NCBI RefSeq assembly: GCF_028583545.1 | Contig: NZ_CP087106.1 | Span: forward strand, 930,001 to 994,000 | Direction: 5' to 3' | Source of the DNA: Methylobacterium sp. NMS14P | Lineage (GTDB): Bacteria; Pseudomonadota; Alphaproteobacteria; Rhizobiales; Beijerinckiaceae | DNA: 64,000 nucleotides | Program-made: the position numbers and the translations under genes | Notes under the pieces: generated by a model | What the model was told of the DNA's origin: nothing | The model's input: the letters and a program-made list of their open reading frames with translations, nothing else | Databases searched by the model: none | Shown here: piece by piece, positions 1 to 7,808 of the stretch | Layout of the letters: each line of letters opens with the position of its first letter | Position numbering within the stretch: position 1 is the stretch's first letter

Positions 1-1
1 G

Positions 2-175
2 CGCGAGATGATCGTCGCCGGCGTGGTGCGGCCGGAGGACATCGAGTCCGACAACACGATCGACTCGGCCAAGATCGCACAGGCCCGCATCGCCTACGGC
101 GGCCGGGGCCAGATCACCGACGTGCAGCAGCCGCGCTACGGCCAGCAGATCGTCGACATCCTGCTGCCGTTCTGA
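2..175 (+). CDS. flgH: Flagellar L-ring protein FlgH, C-terminal fragment
   Basis: This is the last 57 residues of a gene that begins upstream of the window. The visible peptide contains [14 protein letters not shown], then [20 protein letters not shown] and a C-terminus ILLPF, which is the conserved end of FlgH. FlgH is the lipoprotein that forms the L ring of the flagellar basal body in the outer membrane. The gene runs convergently into the oxidoreductase at 201. Its stop codon lies inside the first copy of a tandem palindromic 16-mer. Recognition rests on the FlgH C-terminal signature; the lipobox is outside the window. Confidence 0.9.
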   Translation, partial: REMIVAGVVRPEDIESDNTIDSAKIAQARIAYGGRGQITDVQQPRYGQQIVDILLPF

Positions 176-205
176 GGCACCTCAGCTCGTCTGAGGCACC
201 TCAGC
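171..205. repeat. Tandem duplicated palindromic 16-mer between convergent stops
   Basis: The 16-mer TCTGAGGCACCTCAGC occurs at 171-186 and again at 190-205. Each copy has inverted arms CTGAGG and CCTCAG around two bases. The flgH stop lies in copy 1 and the opposite-strand oxidoreductase stop lies in copy 2. It may act as a weak bidirectional terminator, but there is no T tract. Confidence 0.6.
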
Positions 206-1499
206 CCGGCTCCTCCGGCTCCGGCCCGCGCGTGACGTCGAGACCGGAGCCGGCGCCGGCGGGCGGCCCGACCTTGACCGGCGCTCCGGTCCGGGCGGCC
301 TCGTAGATCGCCTCCATCAGGACCTGGTCCTGCAGCCCCTCCTCGCCGGGCGTGCGGGGCCGCAGGTTCTCCTGGATGCACCGCGCGAAATGGTCCAGCT
401 CCAGGGCGAACTGGTTCTTCGGGCTCAGGACCTTCTCGTCCCGGGCGGCGTTCTTGCCGTCGCGGTGGCCGATATAGAGGCGCTGGCCCTGGTAGGCGAA
501 GGCGTTCTGGAGATCGACGGAGGCGGTGCCGGTGTGCAGGGTCAGGCTCCGCGCCTCGTAGACCCCGTAGCTCGACAGGCACTGGGCGATCACGCCGGAC
601 GGGAAGTGGAGGGTGAAGCTCGCCGTCTCCTCGACCTCGCGGTACTTGGGATCGTCCGGCGGCGAGTGGGTCTGGGCCTGGATCAGGTTCGGCTCCTCGC
701 CGAGAACCGCGCGGGCGGTGTTCAGGCAGTAGAGCCCGATATCCGGCAGCGAGCCGCCGCCCGCCAGCGCCTTCCGCAGGCGCCACTGCTCCGGCAGTCC
801 CGTGGTCTGGCCGTTGAAGGCCTGGATCAGCCGGGGCCGGCCGAACTCGCCCGAGCGGGCGAGCTTGATCACGGCCCGGTTGTGGGGCTCGTACTGGCAC
901 CGGTAGGCGATCATCAGCTTGACGCCGGCTTTCGCGCAGGCCGCGATCATCTCCCGGCACTCGTCCGAGGTCACCGCCATCGGCTTCTCGCAGAGCACCT
1001 GCTTGCCGGCCGCGGCGGCCGCCACGACGTTGTCCCGGTGCACGCCGTTCGGCGTGACGATGTAGACAGCCTGGACGTCGGGGTTGGCCTTCAGCCGATC
1101 CCACGCGTCGTAGCCGTAGACGGCGTCGTCCGGCAGCCCGTACTGCCGCGCCACGAGCTTCGCCTTGTCGGGCGAGCCCGACATCACGGCCGCGAGGCGG
1201 GCGCGCTTGCTCTCGCCGAAGGCCGGCAGGATCTCGTCGAGGCTCAGGCGCCCGAGACCCACGACGCAGTAGCCGACGCGCTGGCCCGGCGGCTGCGGCG
1301 CCGGGCTCGAGGCGGGCGGCCTGTCGCCGGTCCCGCGCCAGTTCGGGAACATCACCCGTCCGCCCTGCACGGCGCCGGTATCGGCCGGGACCGCGGGCGC
1401 CGGCGGGGCGGCCTGCGCGCCGCCGCCCACCGCGGCGCCGGCCAGGGCGCCCCCGGCCGCGAGGAGATTGCGTCGTGAGAGCCGGGTGTCGTCCGCCAT
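201..1499 (-). CDS. Tat-exported Gfo/Idh/MocA family oxidoreductase
   Basis: A 432-residue NAD(P)-dependent oxidoreductase of the glucose-fructose oxidoreductase family, probably periplasmic. The N-terminus has a twin-arginine signal (SRRNLLAAGG, residues 8-17) followed by a hydrophobic stretch ending near AQA at 28-30. A Rossmann nucleotide-binding segment VVGLGRLSLDEI follows at about 79-90, and the family signature CEKP is at 170-173. The C-terminal half has the Gfo/Idh alpha/beta domain. Zymomonas GFOR is also Tat-exported with tightly bound NADP, so a sugar or polyol substrate is likely, but the substrate cannot be read from sequence. It is a single gene convergent with flgH. Confidence 0.9.
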   Translation of the reverse strand: MADDTRLSRRNLLAAGGALAGAAVGGGAQAAPPAPAVPADTGAVQGGRVMFPNWRGTGDRPPASSPAPQPPGQRVGYCVVGLGRLSLDEILPAFGESKRARLAAVMSGSPDKAKLVARQYGLPDDAVYGYDAWDRLKANPDVQAVYIVTPNGVHRDNVVAAAAAGKQVLCEKPMAVTSDECREMIAACAKAGVKLMIAYRCQYEPHNRAVIKLARSGEFGRPRLIQAFNGQTTGLPEQWRLRKALAGGGSLPDIGLYCLNTARAVLGEEPNLIQAQTHSPPDDPKYREVEETASFTLHFPSGVIAQCLSSYGVYEARSLTLHTGTASVDLQNAFAYQGQRLYIGHRDGKNAARDEKVLSPKNQFALELDHFARCIQENLRPRTPGEEGLQDQVLMEAIYEAARTGAPVKVGPPAGAGSGLDVTRGPEPEEPG

Positions 1500-1584
1500 G
1501 TGCCTCGCCGTGTCGCCGGATCGGGAGGGCGGCGCTCCGGGGCGCCGCCTGCGCCGGAAACCGCCGGGTGGCGGAACCGCGCCC

Positions 1585-1953
1585 TCAGTGAACGCGACCC
1601 GGCTCCGGGCTGTTTCCGTCGAGGAGCGCGGCGCGCAGACGCGCCACCTCCGCCTCGCTGGCGGCGAGCCGGCGCGCGACCGCCTCGGGCTCCGTCGCCG
1701 CGCGGGTCTCGGCGAAGCCGAGGCCGACCGACTCGCCCGCGCGCCAGGCCACGAAGGCGCGCCGGGCCTCGCCGCGACAGGGAATGAACAGCTCGACGCA
1801 ATCGGGGAGCACGGCCCCCGCCGGCAGCCGGATGCGCGCCCCGTCGAGGGACACGTCGCGGACCGTGCAGTCGATCTCCGGCAGGAAGGCCGCGACGCGC
1901 AGCTGCCCGCCCAGGCAGACGCGGCGTCGGGCAGTGCGGCGGCGCTCGATCAC
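1585..1953 (-). CDS. PilZ domain protein
   Basis: A small PilZ protein, the usual cyclic-di-GMP receptor fold. With the GTG start at 1953 it has 122 residues and opens with the arginine-rich IERRRTARRRV (residues 2-12). The second motif, D33-x-S35-x-x-G38 in RDVSLDGARIRL, follows as expected. The C-terminal 30 residues are Ala/Glu/Arg-rich and probably helical. An upstream ATG at 2025 would add 24 residues that read poorly (MDGRCPSGLDGCC) and overlap a GC hairpin, so I prefer the GTG, which has AGGG about 11 bases upstream. Its neighbour is flagellar, which fits c-di-GMP control of motility, but the target is unknown. Confidence 0.8.
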   Translation of the reverse strand: MIERRRTARRRVCLGGQLRVAAFLPEIDCTVRDVSLDGARIRLPAGAVLPDCVELFIPCRGEARRAFVAWRAGESVGLGFAETRAATEPEAVARRLAASEAEVARLRAALLDGNSPEPGRVH

Positions 1954-2055
1954 GATCGCTTGACCCTGATGGTTTCGGTTGCGGGGACAACAGCCATCCA
2001 GCCCGGACGGGCACCGCCCGTCCACCTTAACCGTCCGTTTACCTTAACGCCGGGC

Positions 2056-2814
2056 TCAGGCGGGCGGCGGCGGGTCGGGCGCCTCGACCTCGCCGTGGCG
2101 CTGCAGCTGCAGGGCGACGAACCAGCACAGGGAGGCCCAGGCCGCGCCGATGCACCAGCCGGCCAGGACGTCGCTCGGCCAGTGCACGCCGAGATAGATG
2201 CGGCTGATGCCGACCAGCAGCGTCACGCTCACCCCGAGCGCCAGGACGAGCGCCTTGGCGCGGCGGTTGCGCTCGACCCGGGCGATCAGGGTCGCCAGGG
2301 TCAGGTAGGCGATCGCCGACATGGTGGCGTGGCCGCTCGGGAAGCTCGCCGTGAACACCTCCATGCCGTGGGGCACGAGGTCCGGCCGCGGCCGGTGGTA
2401 GAAGATCTTCAGCACCGTCGAGACCAGCTCGCCGCTGCCCACCGCGGCGAGGACGTAGAGGCCGATGCGCCGGCGCCCGGACACGCCGAGATAGGCCGCC
2501 ACCGCGCAGGTCAGGAACAGCACTGTGAAGACGCTGCCGAGCCCGGTGATGTCGCGCATCGACTCCTCGAGCCAGGGCGGCCCGATCGGGTCGGCGAGAT
2601 CGGCGGGGTTGCGCAGGGCGAGCAGGATCCGCCGGTCGAGGGCCGCGGTGGAGCCCTCGCCGACCTCGTGGGCGAGGTAGAAGAACCCGTAGCCGAGGAT
2701 GCTCAGGCAGAGCAGGGCGACGAGGGGTCCGACCTCGTTCAGGCGCAGCCGCAGCCACACCGCCAGGGCGGGCTCGATCAGCCGGTTCTGCCGCAGGTTG
2801 CCCGGCGCCCTCAT
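2056..2814 (-). CDS. PAP2-superfamily membrane phosphatase
   Basis: A 252-residue integral membrane lipid phosphatase with about six hydrophobic segments. All three catalytic motifs of the PAP2/acid phosphatase superfamily are present: K136 with RPRP at 141-144, PSGH at 159-162 (catalytic-motif His162), and SR at 204-205 with His211 and Asp215. The active site faces the periplasm in this family, and substrates are phosphatidic acid, phosphatidylglycerol phosphate or undecaprenyl pyrophosphate. The gene starts 31 bp after the 2H phosphoesterase on the same strand, so it is probably the last gene of that transcript. Confidence 0.88.
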   Translation of the reverse strand: MRAPGNLRQNRLIEPALAVWLRLRLNEVGPLVALLCLSILGYGFFYLAHEVGEGSTAALDRRILLALRNPADLADPIGPPWLEESMRDITGLGSVFTVLFLTCAVAAYLGVSGRRRIGLYVLAAVGSGELVSTVLKIFYHRPRPDLVPHGMEVFTASFPSGHATMSAIAYLTLATLIARVERNRRAKALVLALGVSVTLLVGISRIYLGVHWPSDVLAGWCIGAAWASLCWFVALQLQRHGEVEAPDPPPPA

Positions 2815-2845
2815 GCCGCGGTCCCCCGGCGCGCGTCGAAATCCA

Positions 2846-3364
2846 TCAGGCGTTCTCTCCGAAAGGCAGGCGGGCGACGGCGTCCCAGGGGCCGCCGCGG
2901 TAGCGCCAGAGCAGGGTGCCGGGCGCGGTGAAGCGGAACGGCGCGAACCCCGCCGACAGGTCGGCGTGCAGCGCCCGGGCCCGGTCCGGCAACACCTTGT
3001 TCTGCACCGTGACGTGCGGGCGCCAGCCCTGCCGGTCCTGGGCAGTGAGGTGGGCGGCGAATTCCTGCGCGAGACGGGCCCGGAACCGCGCCAGCGCGTC
3101 GGAGTCGAGCGCGTAGGCGACGCCGCGGCCGGTGAAGCGCAGGCCGGTCACGGCGACCTCCGGCGGCGGCACCGTGCGGGCGAGCGCGGTGATCGCCTCG
3201 ATCACGCCCCGCTCGCGGTCGCCCGGCAGGTGGTGGAACAGCGTCGCGTGCGCCGGGATGCGGTTCAGGGCTTCCGGGAAGTGGCGGCGCCGCTCGCCGT
3301 CGAACCGCGCGAAGGTCGGTTCGTCGAAGGCGAGCGTCAGGATCAGGGGGGCCGCGTCGGTCAT
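2846..3364 (-). CDS. 2'-5' RNA ligase / 2H phosphoesterase family protein
   Basis: A 172-residue protein with two HxT motifs, HAT at 39-41 and HVT at 117-119, about 78 residues apart. This is the hallmark of two-histidine phosphoesterases (ThpR/LigT-like), which hydrolyse or form 2',5' or cyclic phosphodiester bonds in RNA or nucleotides. The frame stays open further upstream, but MTDAAPLILTLAF at 3364 is the first start giving a normal domain. It follows the radical SAM gene by 26 bp on the same strand. The exact substrate is unknown. Confidence 0.85.
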   Translation of the reverse strand: MTDAAPLILTLAFDEPTFARFDGERRRHFPEALNRIPAHATLFHHLPGDRERGVIEAITALARTVPPPEVAVTGLRFTGRGVAYALDSDALARFRARLAQEFAAHLTAQDRQGWRPHVTVQNKVLPDRARALHADLSAGFAPFRFTAPGTLLWRYRGGPWDAVARLPFGENA

Positions 3365-3390
3365 CGGGGCCAGATGGCGCCCGCGGGGGC

Positions 3391-4524
3391 TCAGGTCCAG
3401 TACAGGATCCGCGCCGTCGGCAGGTCGCGGGCGAGGCACGCGGTGAGGTGGGCGCGCATCGCCTGCATCAGGGGCTTGGGGAAGACGTGCTTCACCGAGC
3501 CGAATTTGGTGCGCTTCTCGACGCGCTCCGCCTCGTCGAGGGGAAGGTCCGAGCCAGGATACCAGCCGCGCAGCACCGCCTTCGAGCCCGGCGTGAACCG
3601 GTGGGTGATGAGTTCGGCGGTGAGGTCGAGATCGGGGACGCCGGCCAGCGCGTCTGCGGCGGCGCGGATCAGGCCGGCGTAGGCGTCCTCCCAGCCCGGG
3701 ACCGGCAGGATCGGCGCGACGGTCAGGCCGACCGGGTAGCCGGCCCGCGCCGCCGCCGCCATGGCGGCGAGACGCGCGTCGAGGGGATCGGTGCCGCCCT
3801 CGTAATGCGCGGCCGCCCGCGGATTGACCGAGAAGCGGATGCGCGTGCGCCGGTTGTGCGGCAGGTCGAGGAGCGGTTCGACCGCGGCGAACTTGGTGGT
3901 GAAGCGCAGCTGCACCGGCGCGTCCCAGGCGCCGAAATGCCGGATCGCCGCCGACAGCGAGCCGGTGAGGTGCTCGATGCCGAGGGGATCGGTGTAGCAG
4001 GACGCCTCGAAGGTGGTCCCCTCCTGCGCCCGCTCGGCGGAGGCCGACGTCACCGCGCCGCGCCCCGCGTAGTCCGCGAGGTTGCCGAGGATCGCCGCCA
4101 GATTGGCGTAGGCGCGGGTCACCGGCGGCCCGGACAGCGAGCCCGCGAGGTAGCAGTACTGGCAATGGGCCGGGCAGCCCTCAGCGAGGTCGAAGCGCCA
4201 GTCGGCCGAGGGCGGGATCGGCTGCAGCCGCAACTTGGTCGGCGGCGCGACCGTGAGCGCGAGGGTCGCCTTGGCGGCCGCGTAGGCCCGGCGGGGATCC
4301 GGCTCGCGCGGGCTCGGCAGGCGGTTGGACGGCAGCCGCTCTATCGGCAGGCCCAGCGCCTCGGCGCGGGCCAACATGGCCCGCCCGTGGACATGCTCCA
4401 GGGCGGCGGGCATCACCAGCACCCGGCGCGGGCGCCACAGGCGCGCCGCGCGGGCGGGCGCCGCACCGCCGGGCTGCTCCGGGCGATCGCGGGTCTGGAC
4501 GGCCGGGGCAGGCGAGGGCGGCAT
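3391..4524 (-). CDS. Spore photoproduct lyase family radical SAM protein
   Basis: A 377-residue radical SAM protein of the SplB family. The CxxxCxxC cluster motif is at 117-124 (CPAHCQYC), followed by YLAGSLSGPP. Later segments include EASCYTDPLGIEHLTGSL and RIRFSVNPR. In Bacillus, SplB repairs the UV lesion 5-thyminyl-5,6-dihydrothymine in germinating spores. This organism is not a spore former by any sign here, so the role is inferred to be repair of a UV or desiccation lesion, or a related nucleic-acid reaction. A 2H phosphoesterase and a PAP2 phosphatase follow at 26 and 31 bp, suggesting one transcript. Confidence 0.85.
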   Translation of the reverse strand: MPPSPAPAVQTRDRPEQPGGAAPARAARLWRPRRVLVMPAALEHVHGRAMLARAEALGLPIERLPSNRLPSPREPDPRRAYAAAKATLALTVAPPTKLRLQPIPPSADWRFDLAEGCPAHCQYCYLAGSLSGPPVTRAYANLAAILGNLADYAGRGAVTSASAERAQEGTTFEASCYTDPLGIEHLTGSLSAAIRHFGAWDAPVQLRFTTKFAAVEPLLDLPHNRRTRIRFSVNPRAAAHYEGGTDPLDARLAAMAAAARAGYPVGLTVAPILPVPGWEDAYAGLIRAAADALAGVPDLDLTAELITHRFTPGSKAVLRGWYPGSDLPLDEAERVEKRTKFGSVKHVFPKPLMQAMRAHLTACLARDLPTARILYWT

Positions 4525-4596
4525 GCCTGACGAACGCGCGGTACCGGCGCCGGGTCCGGCCTAGTCGCCCGGTCGCGGTGAGGCTAAAGCACCGTC

Positions 4597-5565
4597 ATGG
4601 CTGCAGGCAGGGAGAGCGTACATGTCGGCCGCGACGGCTGGTTATTCCTCACCGGGGGGACCAACCGGGTCATGGACCGGTATCGCGGCGGCCTGCGGCA
4701 CTGGCTGCTGCTGCGCGGCTGGACGCGGCTGATCAGGGCCCGCGCGCGGCGGGCCGAGGGCCTCGGCATCCGCTGCCTCCACGTGATCGTGCCGGAGAAG
4801 CTGTCGGTCTACGACGACAAGACCGACGGCCTGCGCTACGCCCCGGGCAAGGCCTCGACCCGGCGGCTGGCCCGGAGCCTCGCCCGGGACCCGGCCTATC
4901 TCGATCTCCTCGCCCCGCTCCGCGCGGCCCGGAACGGGCCGGTGCCGCTGTACCTGCGCACCGACACCCACTGGACCGCGCAGGGCTGCCTGCTGGCCTA
5001 CCGCGCGATCATGCGGGCGCTCGGGGCGATCCCGCCGGCCGATATCGGCGCGCGTCCGGGCATCGTCTCGGACCAGCTCATGGATCTCGGCGAGAAGCTG
5101 CCCGAGCGGCCGCGCGAGCGCCTGGAGCGGTTCATGCTGCAGCGCGACGCGACGCGGGTGGAGACCGGGCCGCTTCTCGCCGCCTACGAGGCGGAGGGGC
5201 GCGACCGGGAGGTGCATGTCGGCGCGCATGTCGTCTACCGGAACGCGTCACCGGCGGCCGATCCCCGCCGGCTCGTCCTGTTCGGCGATTCGTGCGCCCA
5301 TTTCGACCCGTTCCTGCTGACCGGGCTGCTCGCCGAGAGCTTCAGCGAGGTGCACTTCGTCTGGTCGTCGAGCCTCGACTGGGCCTATATCGAGCGCGTC
5401 CGCGCCGACATCCTGCTGTTCGAGCTGGCCGAGCGCTTCCTCGCCAAGCTCCCGAAGGACGATTTCGACGTGGCCGTCGCCGGCCAGCGCGGGACCGGCG
5501 GCCGCCTCGCGAAGCTCCGGACCGGCGGCCTCGACGCCGTCGGCCGCGGGGCGACGCCTCAGTAG
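4597..5565 (+). CDS. AlgX/AlgJ-like SGNH acetyltransferase-type protein
   Basis: A 322-residue protein with the signature of the alginate O-acetyltransferase AlgX/AlgJ SGNH-hydrolase-like domain: GRDGWLFL at 11-18, a DTHWT motif at 123-127 (catalytic Asp-His pair), and GDS at 230-232 in LVLFGDSCAHFD. AlgX/AlgJ proteins transfer acetyl groups to exopolysaccharide in the periplasm. This one shows no signal peptide or membrane anchor, and no acyl-donor membrane protein (AlgI type) or polysaccharide genes lie nearby. Its acceptor and its compartment are therefore open questions. It is a single gene, divergent from the radical SAM operon and convergent with the next small gene. Confidence 0.75.
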   Translation: MAAGRESVHVGRDGWLFLTGGTNRVMDRYRGGLRHWLLLRGWTRLIRARARRAEGLGIRCLHVIVPEKLSVYDDKTDGLRYAPGKASTRRLARSLARDPAYLDLLAPLRAARNGPVPLYLRTDTHWTAQGCLLAYRAIMRALGAIPPADIGARPGIVSDQLMDLGEKLPERPRERLERFMLQRDATRVETGPLLAAYEAEGRDREVHVGAHVVYRNASPAADPRRLVLFGDSCAHFDPFLLTGLLAESFSEVHFVWSSSLDWAYIERVRADILLFELAERFLAKLPKDDFDVAVAGQRGTGGRLAKLRTGGLDAVGRGATPQ

Positions 5566-5783
5566 ATGGCCGCGTCCAGGCGGGCGAAGTCTGCGACGCT
5601 GGCCGCCTGGTACTTCGCGAAGGATTCCGGCGCGCAGGCGATGCCGATCATCAGGACGAGGAGCGTCGCGAGGCACGCGAGCGTCGCGGTGACCACGTCG
5701 GCGTGGCGCCGCAGGGCGTGGATCACCAGGCACCCGAACGTGAACAGGGCCGCCTCGGCGACGGGCACCAGCGCGAACGACAT
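5559..5783 (-). CDS. Small two-helix membrane protein, unknown function
   Basis: A 74-residue protein starting MSFALVPVAEAALFTFG, with two hydrophobic stretches (about residues 5-22 and 31-50) joined by a short HALRRHADVV loop. The C-terminal tail after PESFAKYQ is soluble. The start is fixed by a strong GGAGG ribosome site seven bases upstream of the ATG at 5783; the longer open frame upstream does not look coding. Its last bases overlap the end of the AlgX-like gene on the other strand. I do not recognise a family. Confidence 0.65.
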   Translation of the reverse strand: MSFALVPVAEAALFTFGCLVIHALRRHADVVTATLACLATLLVLMIGIACAPESFAKYQAASVADFARLDAAIY

Positions 5784-6059
5784 CACATCACCTCCATCGA
5801 TCTCCCACCGGGTCGGGCAGCTGCGGCACGCGCACGGCGACGGGTGGGTGACGCGAGACATGGCCGAGTTTGCTGCACCGCAACAGACGGGCGGGCGCAA
5901 GCCTGCCTTGCGTGACGTTCGCGGGCGAACCGGAACCTGACCGGGGGCCGCGCGACCCCGGGTCGGCGGGGCGCAACCCGCGCGCGTCTCCGCACGCGTC
6001 TTCACAGCGGCGGCGCGAGGCCCATCTCGGTGGGATCGCTCAGGCAAGCGGAGACGACG
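5784..6059. other. Divergent intergenic region
   Basis: This 276-bp stretch separates the divergent small membrane protein and glutathione transferase genes. It holds one notable element, CTGCACCGCAAC near 5871-5882, with CTGC/GCAA half sites like those bound by PHA-associated regulators, but this is weak. I see no further gene in it. Confidence 0.4.
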
Positions 6060-7037
6060 ATGGGCCTCCTCGTGGACGGCATCTGGCGCGACCAGTGGTA
6101 CGACACCGCCGCGACGGGCGGCCGCTTCGAGCGCAAGGCCTCAGTCTTCCGCAACTGGGTCACCGCCGACGGGTCGCCCGGCCCCTCCGGCGCGGGCGGC
6201 TTCCGCGGCGAGCCGGGGCGCTACCATCTCTACGTGTCCCTGGCCTGCCCCTGGGCGCATCGCACGCTGATCGGCCGCGCCCTGAAGGGGCTGGAGGACG
6301 CGATCTCCGTCTCGGTGGTCGACCCGCACATGGGCGCGGAGGGCTGGGTCTTCGGCGACGCGCCGGGCGCGACGCCGGACCCGATCCACGGCGCCCGGCG
6401 CCTCTACGAGGTCTACCTGGCCGCCGACCCGTCCTACAGCGGCCGCGTCACCGTCCCGACCCTCTGGGACCGGGAGCGCGCCACCATCGTGTCGAACGAA
6501 TCCGCCGAGATCCTGCGGATGCTGAACGACGGCTTCGGGGGCACCGGCCCCGACCTGTACCCGCCGGACCTGCGCGCCGAGATCGACGCCGTGAACGCCC
6601 GCGTCTACGACCGCGTGAACAACGGCGTCTACAAGGCGGGCTTCGCGACGAAGCAGGAGGCCTACGCCCAGGCCTTCGAGGCCCTGTTCGCGGAACTCGA
6701 GGCGCTGGAGGCGCGCCTCGACCGGAGTCGCTACCTCTGCGGGCAGCGGCTGACCGAGGCCGACATCCGGCTGTTCACCACCCTGGTGCGGTTCGACGCG
6801 GTCTATGTCGGGCACTTCAAGTGCAACAAGCGCCGGATCGCCGACTATCCGAACCTGTCGAACTACCTGCGCGACCTCTACGCGCTGCCCGGCGTCGCGC
6901 CGACCGTGAACCTCACCCACATCAAGCGGCACTATTACGAGAGCCACCCGACCATCAATCCGACGGGGATCGTGCCCCTCGGCCCGGAGCTGGACTTCGC
7001 CCTACCGAACGATCGGGCCCTGCGGTTCGCGGGCTAG
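6060..7037 (+). CDS. Glutathionyl-hydroquinone reductase (Xi/omega-like GST)
   Basis: A 325-residue cytosolic enzyme of the YqjG/ECM4/PcpF family, which reduces glutathionyl-hydroquinones to free hydroquinones using glutathione. The catalytic cysteine is Cys63 in LYVSLACPWAHRTL, the family signature. The C-terminal helical GST domain contains SRYLCGQRLTEADIRLFTTL and the typical YPNLSNYLRDLY. The ATG at 6060 is preferred over an in-frame start ten codons earlier because GGAG lies 7 bases upstream. No quinone-catabolism genes are close, so a general role in redox protection of quinones is likely. Confidence 0.9.
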   Translation: MGLLVDGIWRDQWYDTAATGGRFERKASVFRNWVTADGSPGPSGAGGFRGEPGRYHLYVSLACPWAHRTLIGRALKGLEDAISVSVVDPHMGAEGWVFGDAPGATPDPIHGARRLYEVYLAADPSYSGRVTVPTLWDRERATIVSNESAEILRMLNDGFGGTGPDLYPPDLRAEIDAVNARVYDRVNNGVYKAGFATKQEAYAQAFEALFAELEALEARLDRSRYLCGQRLTEADIRLFTTLVRFDAVYVGHFKCNKRRIADYPNLSNYLRDLYALPGVAPTVNLTHIKRHYYESHPTINPTGIVPLGPELDFALPNDRALRFAG

Positions 7038-7258
7038 GGTCGGCCCGGATCGCGTTGCGACGGGCTGCGAGACTGGCCTCTCCGGTCCGGGCGGCCGCGA
7101 CATGCCTCCTCTCCCGTGAGGGCGAGGGGGCCCGCGCGTCGTTCCGTCCGGCGCTTCCCCGACTCACCGGCCGTCGAGCCGGTTCTCGAGGTGTGAACCC
7201 TCGACGGCGTTCGCGGCGCGCCTAGTTCGGCTCTCAACCGGAGGATGCCCGACACGCC
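7038..7258. other. Intergenic region with short inverted repeat
   Basis: No gene is visible. At about 7105-7128 there is a CCTCTCCCGTGAGGGCGAGG inverted repeat that shares its CCTCTCCCGTG core with the larger palindromic repeat near 56.1 kb. It lies just after the glutathione transferase gene. Confidence 0.4.
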
Positions 7259-7726
7259 ATGACCAACAGCCTGCGCCTCGCGCTGCTCTGCGCCCTCGTC
7301 AGCCTGCCCTCCGCGGCCCGCGCCCAGGCGGCGCTGCGGCTGGAAGGGACCTGCGAGAAGCTCGTCGTCGGCACGCAGGACCTGAGCAAGGCCTGCAGCA
7401 ATGTCCTGACCAACGCGGTGAGCCGCAACCGCACGAGCTTCGACTTCACCACCGCCGATGGTCAGACCCTCAGCTTCAGCGGCAACGGCGCCCAGCAGGA
7501 AGCCACCGAGGAGACCGATCCGCTCCAGCCGATCAACGTCGTCACCACGGGCAAGGACGGTGCCCCGATCCTCGCGATCGGCGCCTGCCGCTTCTCGACG
7601 CCGGAACCCGGGCGCACCGCGATCACCTGCGAGGCCAGCACCGCCGACGGGCGCCCGTTCGCCGGCACGTTCGTGACCGCCGCCAAGGCGGCGGCGGGAG
7701 CGCCGGCCGCCGCGCCGCCGCGCTGA
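7259..7726 (+). CDS. Exported protein of unknown function
   Basis: A 155-residue secreted protein. Residues 1-22 form a Sec signal peptide (hydrophobic LRLALLCALVSLPSAARA, probable cleavage after ARA). The mature part has four cysteines (GTCEKL, KACSNV, GACRFS, ITCEAS) that could form two disulfides, and ends in a low-complexity Ala/Pro tail. The segments RTSFDFTTADGQTLSFSG and GRPFAGTF suggest a beta-rich fold. GGAGG precedes the ATG. I do not recognise the family. Confidence 0.75.
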   Translation: MTNSLRLALLCALVSLPSAARAQAALRLEGTCEKLVVGTQDLSKACSNVLTNAVSRNRTSFDFTTADGQTLSFSGNGAQQEATEETDPLQPINVVTTGKDGAPILAIGACRFSTPEPGRTAITCEASTADGRPFAGTFVTAAKAAAGAPAAAPPR

Positions 7727-7808
7727 GGAGCCCGGTCCATGGGCTGGTCAGACCGGGGCGGAAGCCCCATTTAAGGGGCTCCACGAAAAAGGTTCCGAAG
7801 CCAGACCA

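Noticed and set aside
1954..2025. ATG start of the PilZ gene at 2025
   Set aside because: The extra 24 residues are cysteine- and arginine-rich without family similarity and overlap a GC hairpin. The GTG at 1953 gives a normal PilZ N-terminus.
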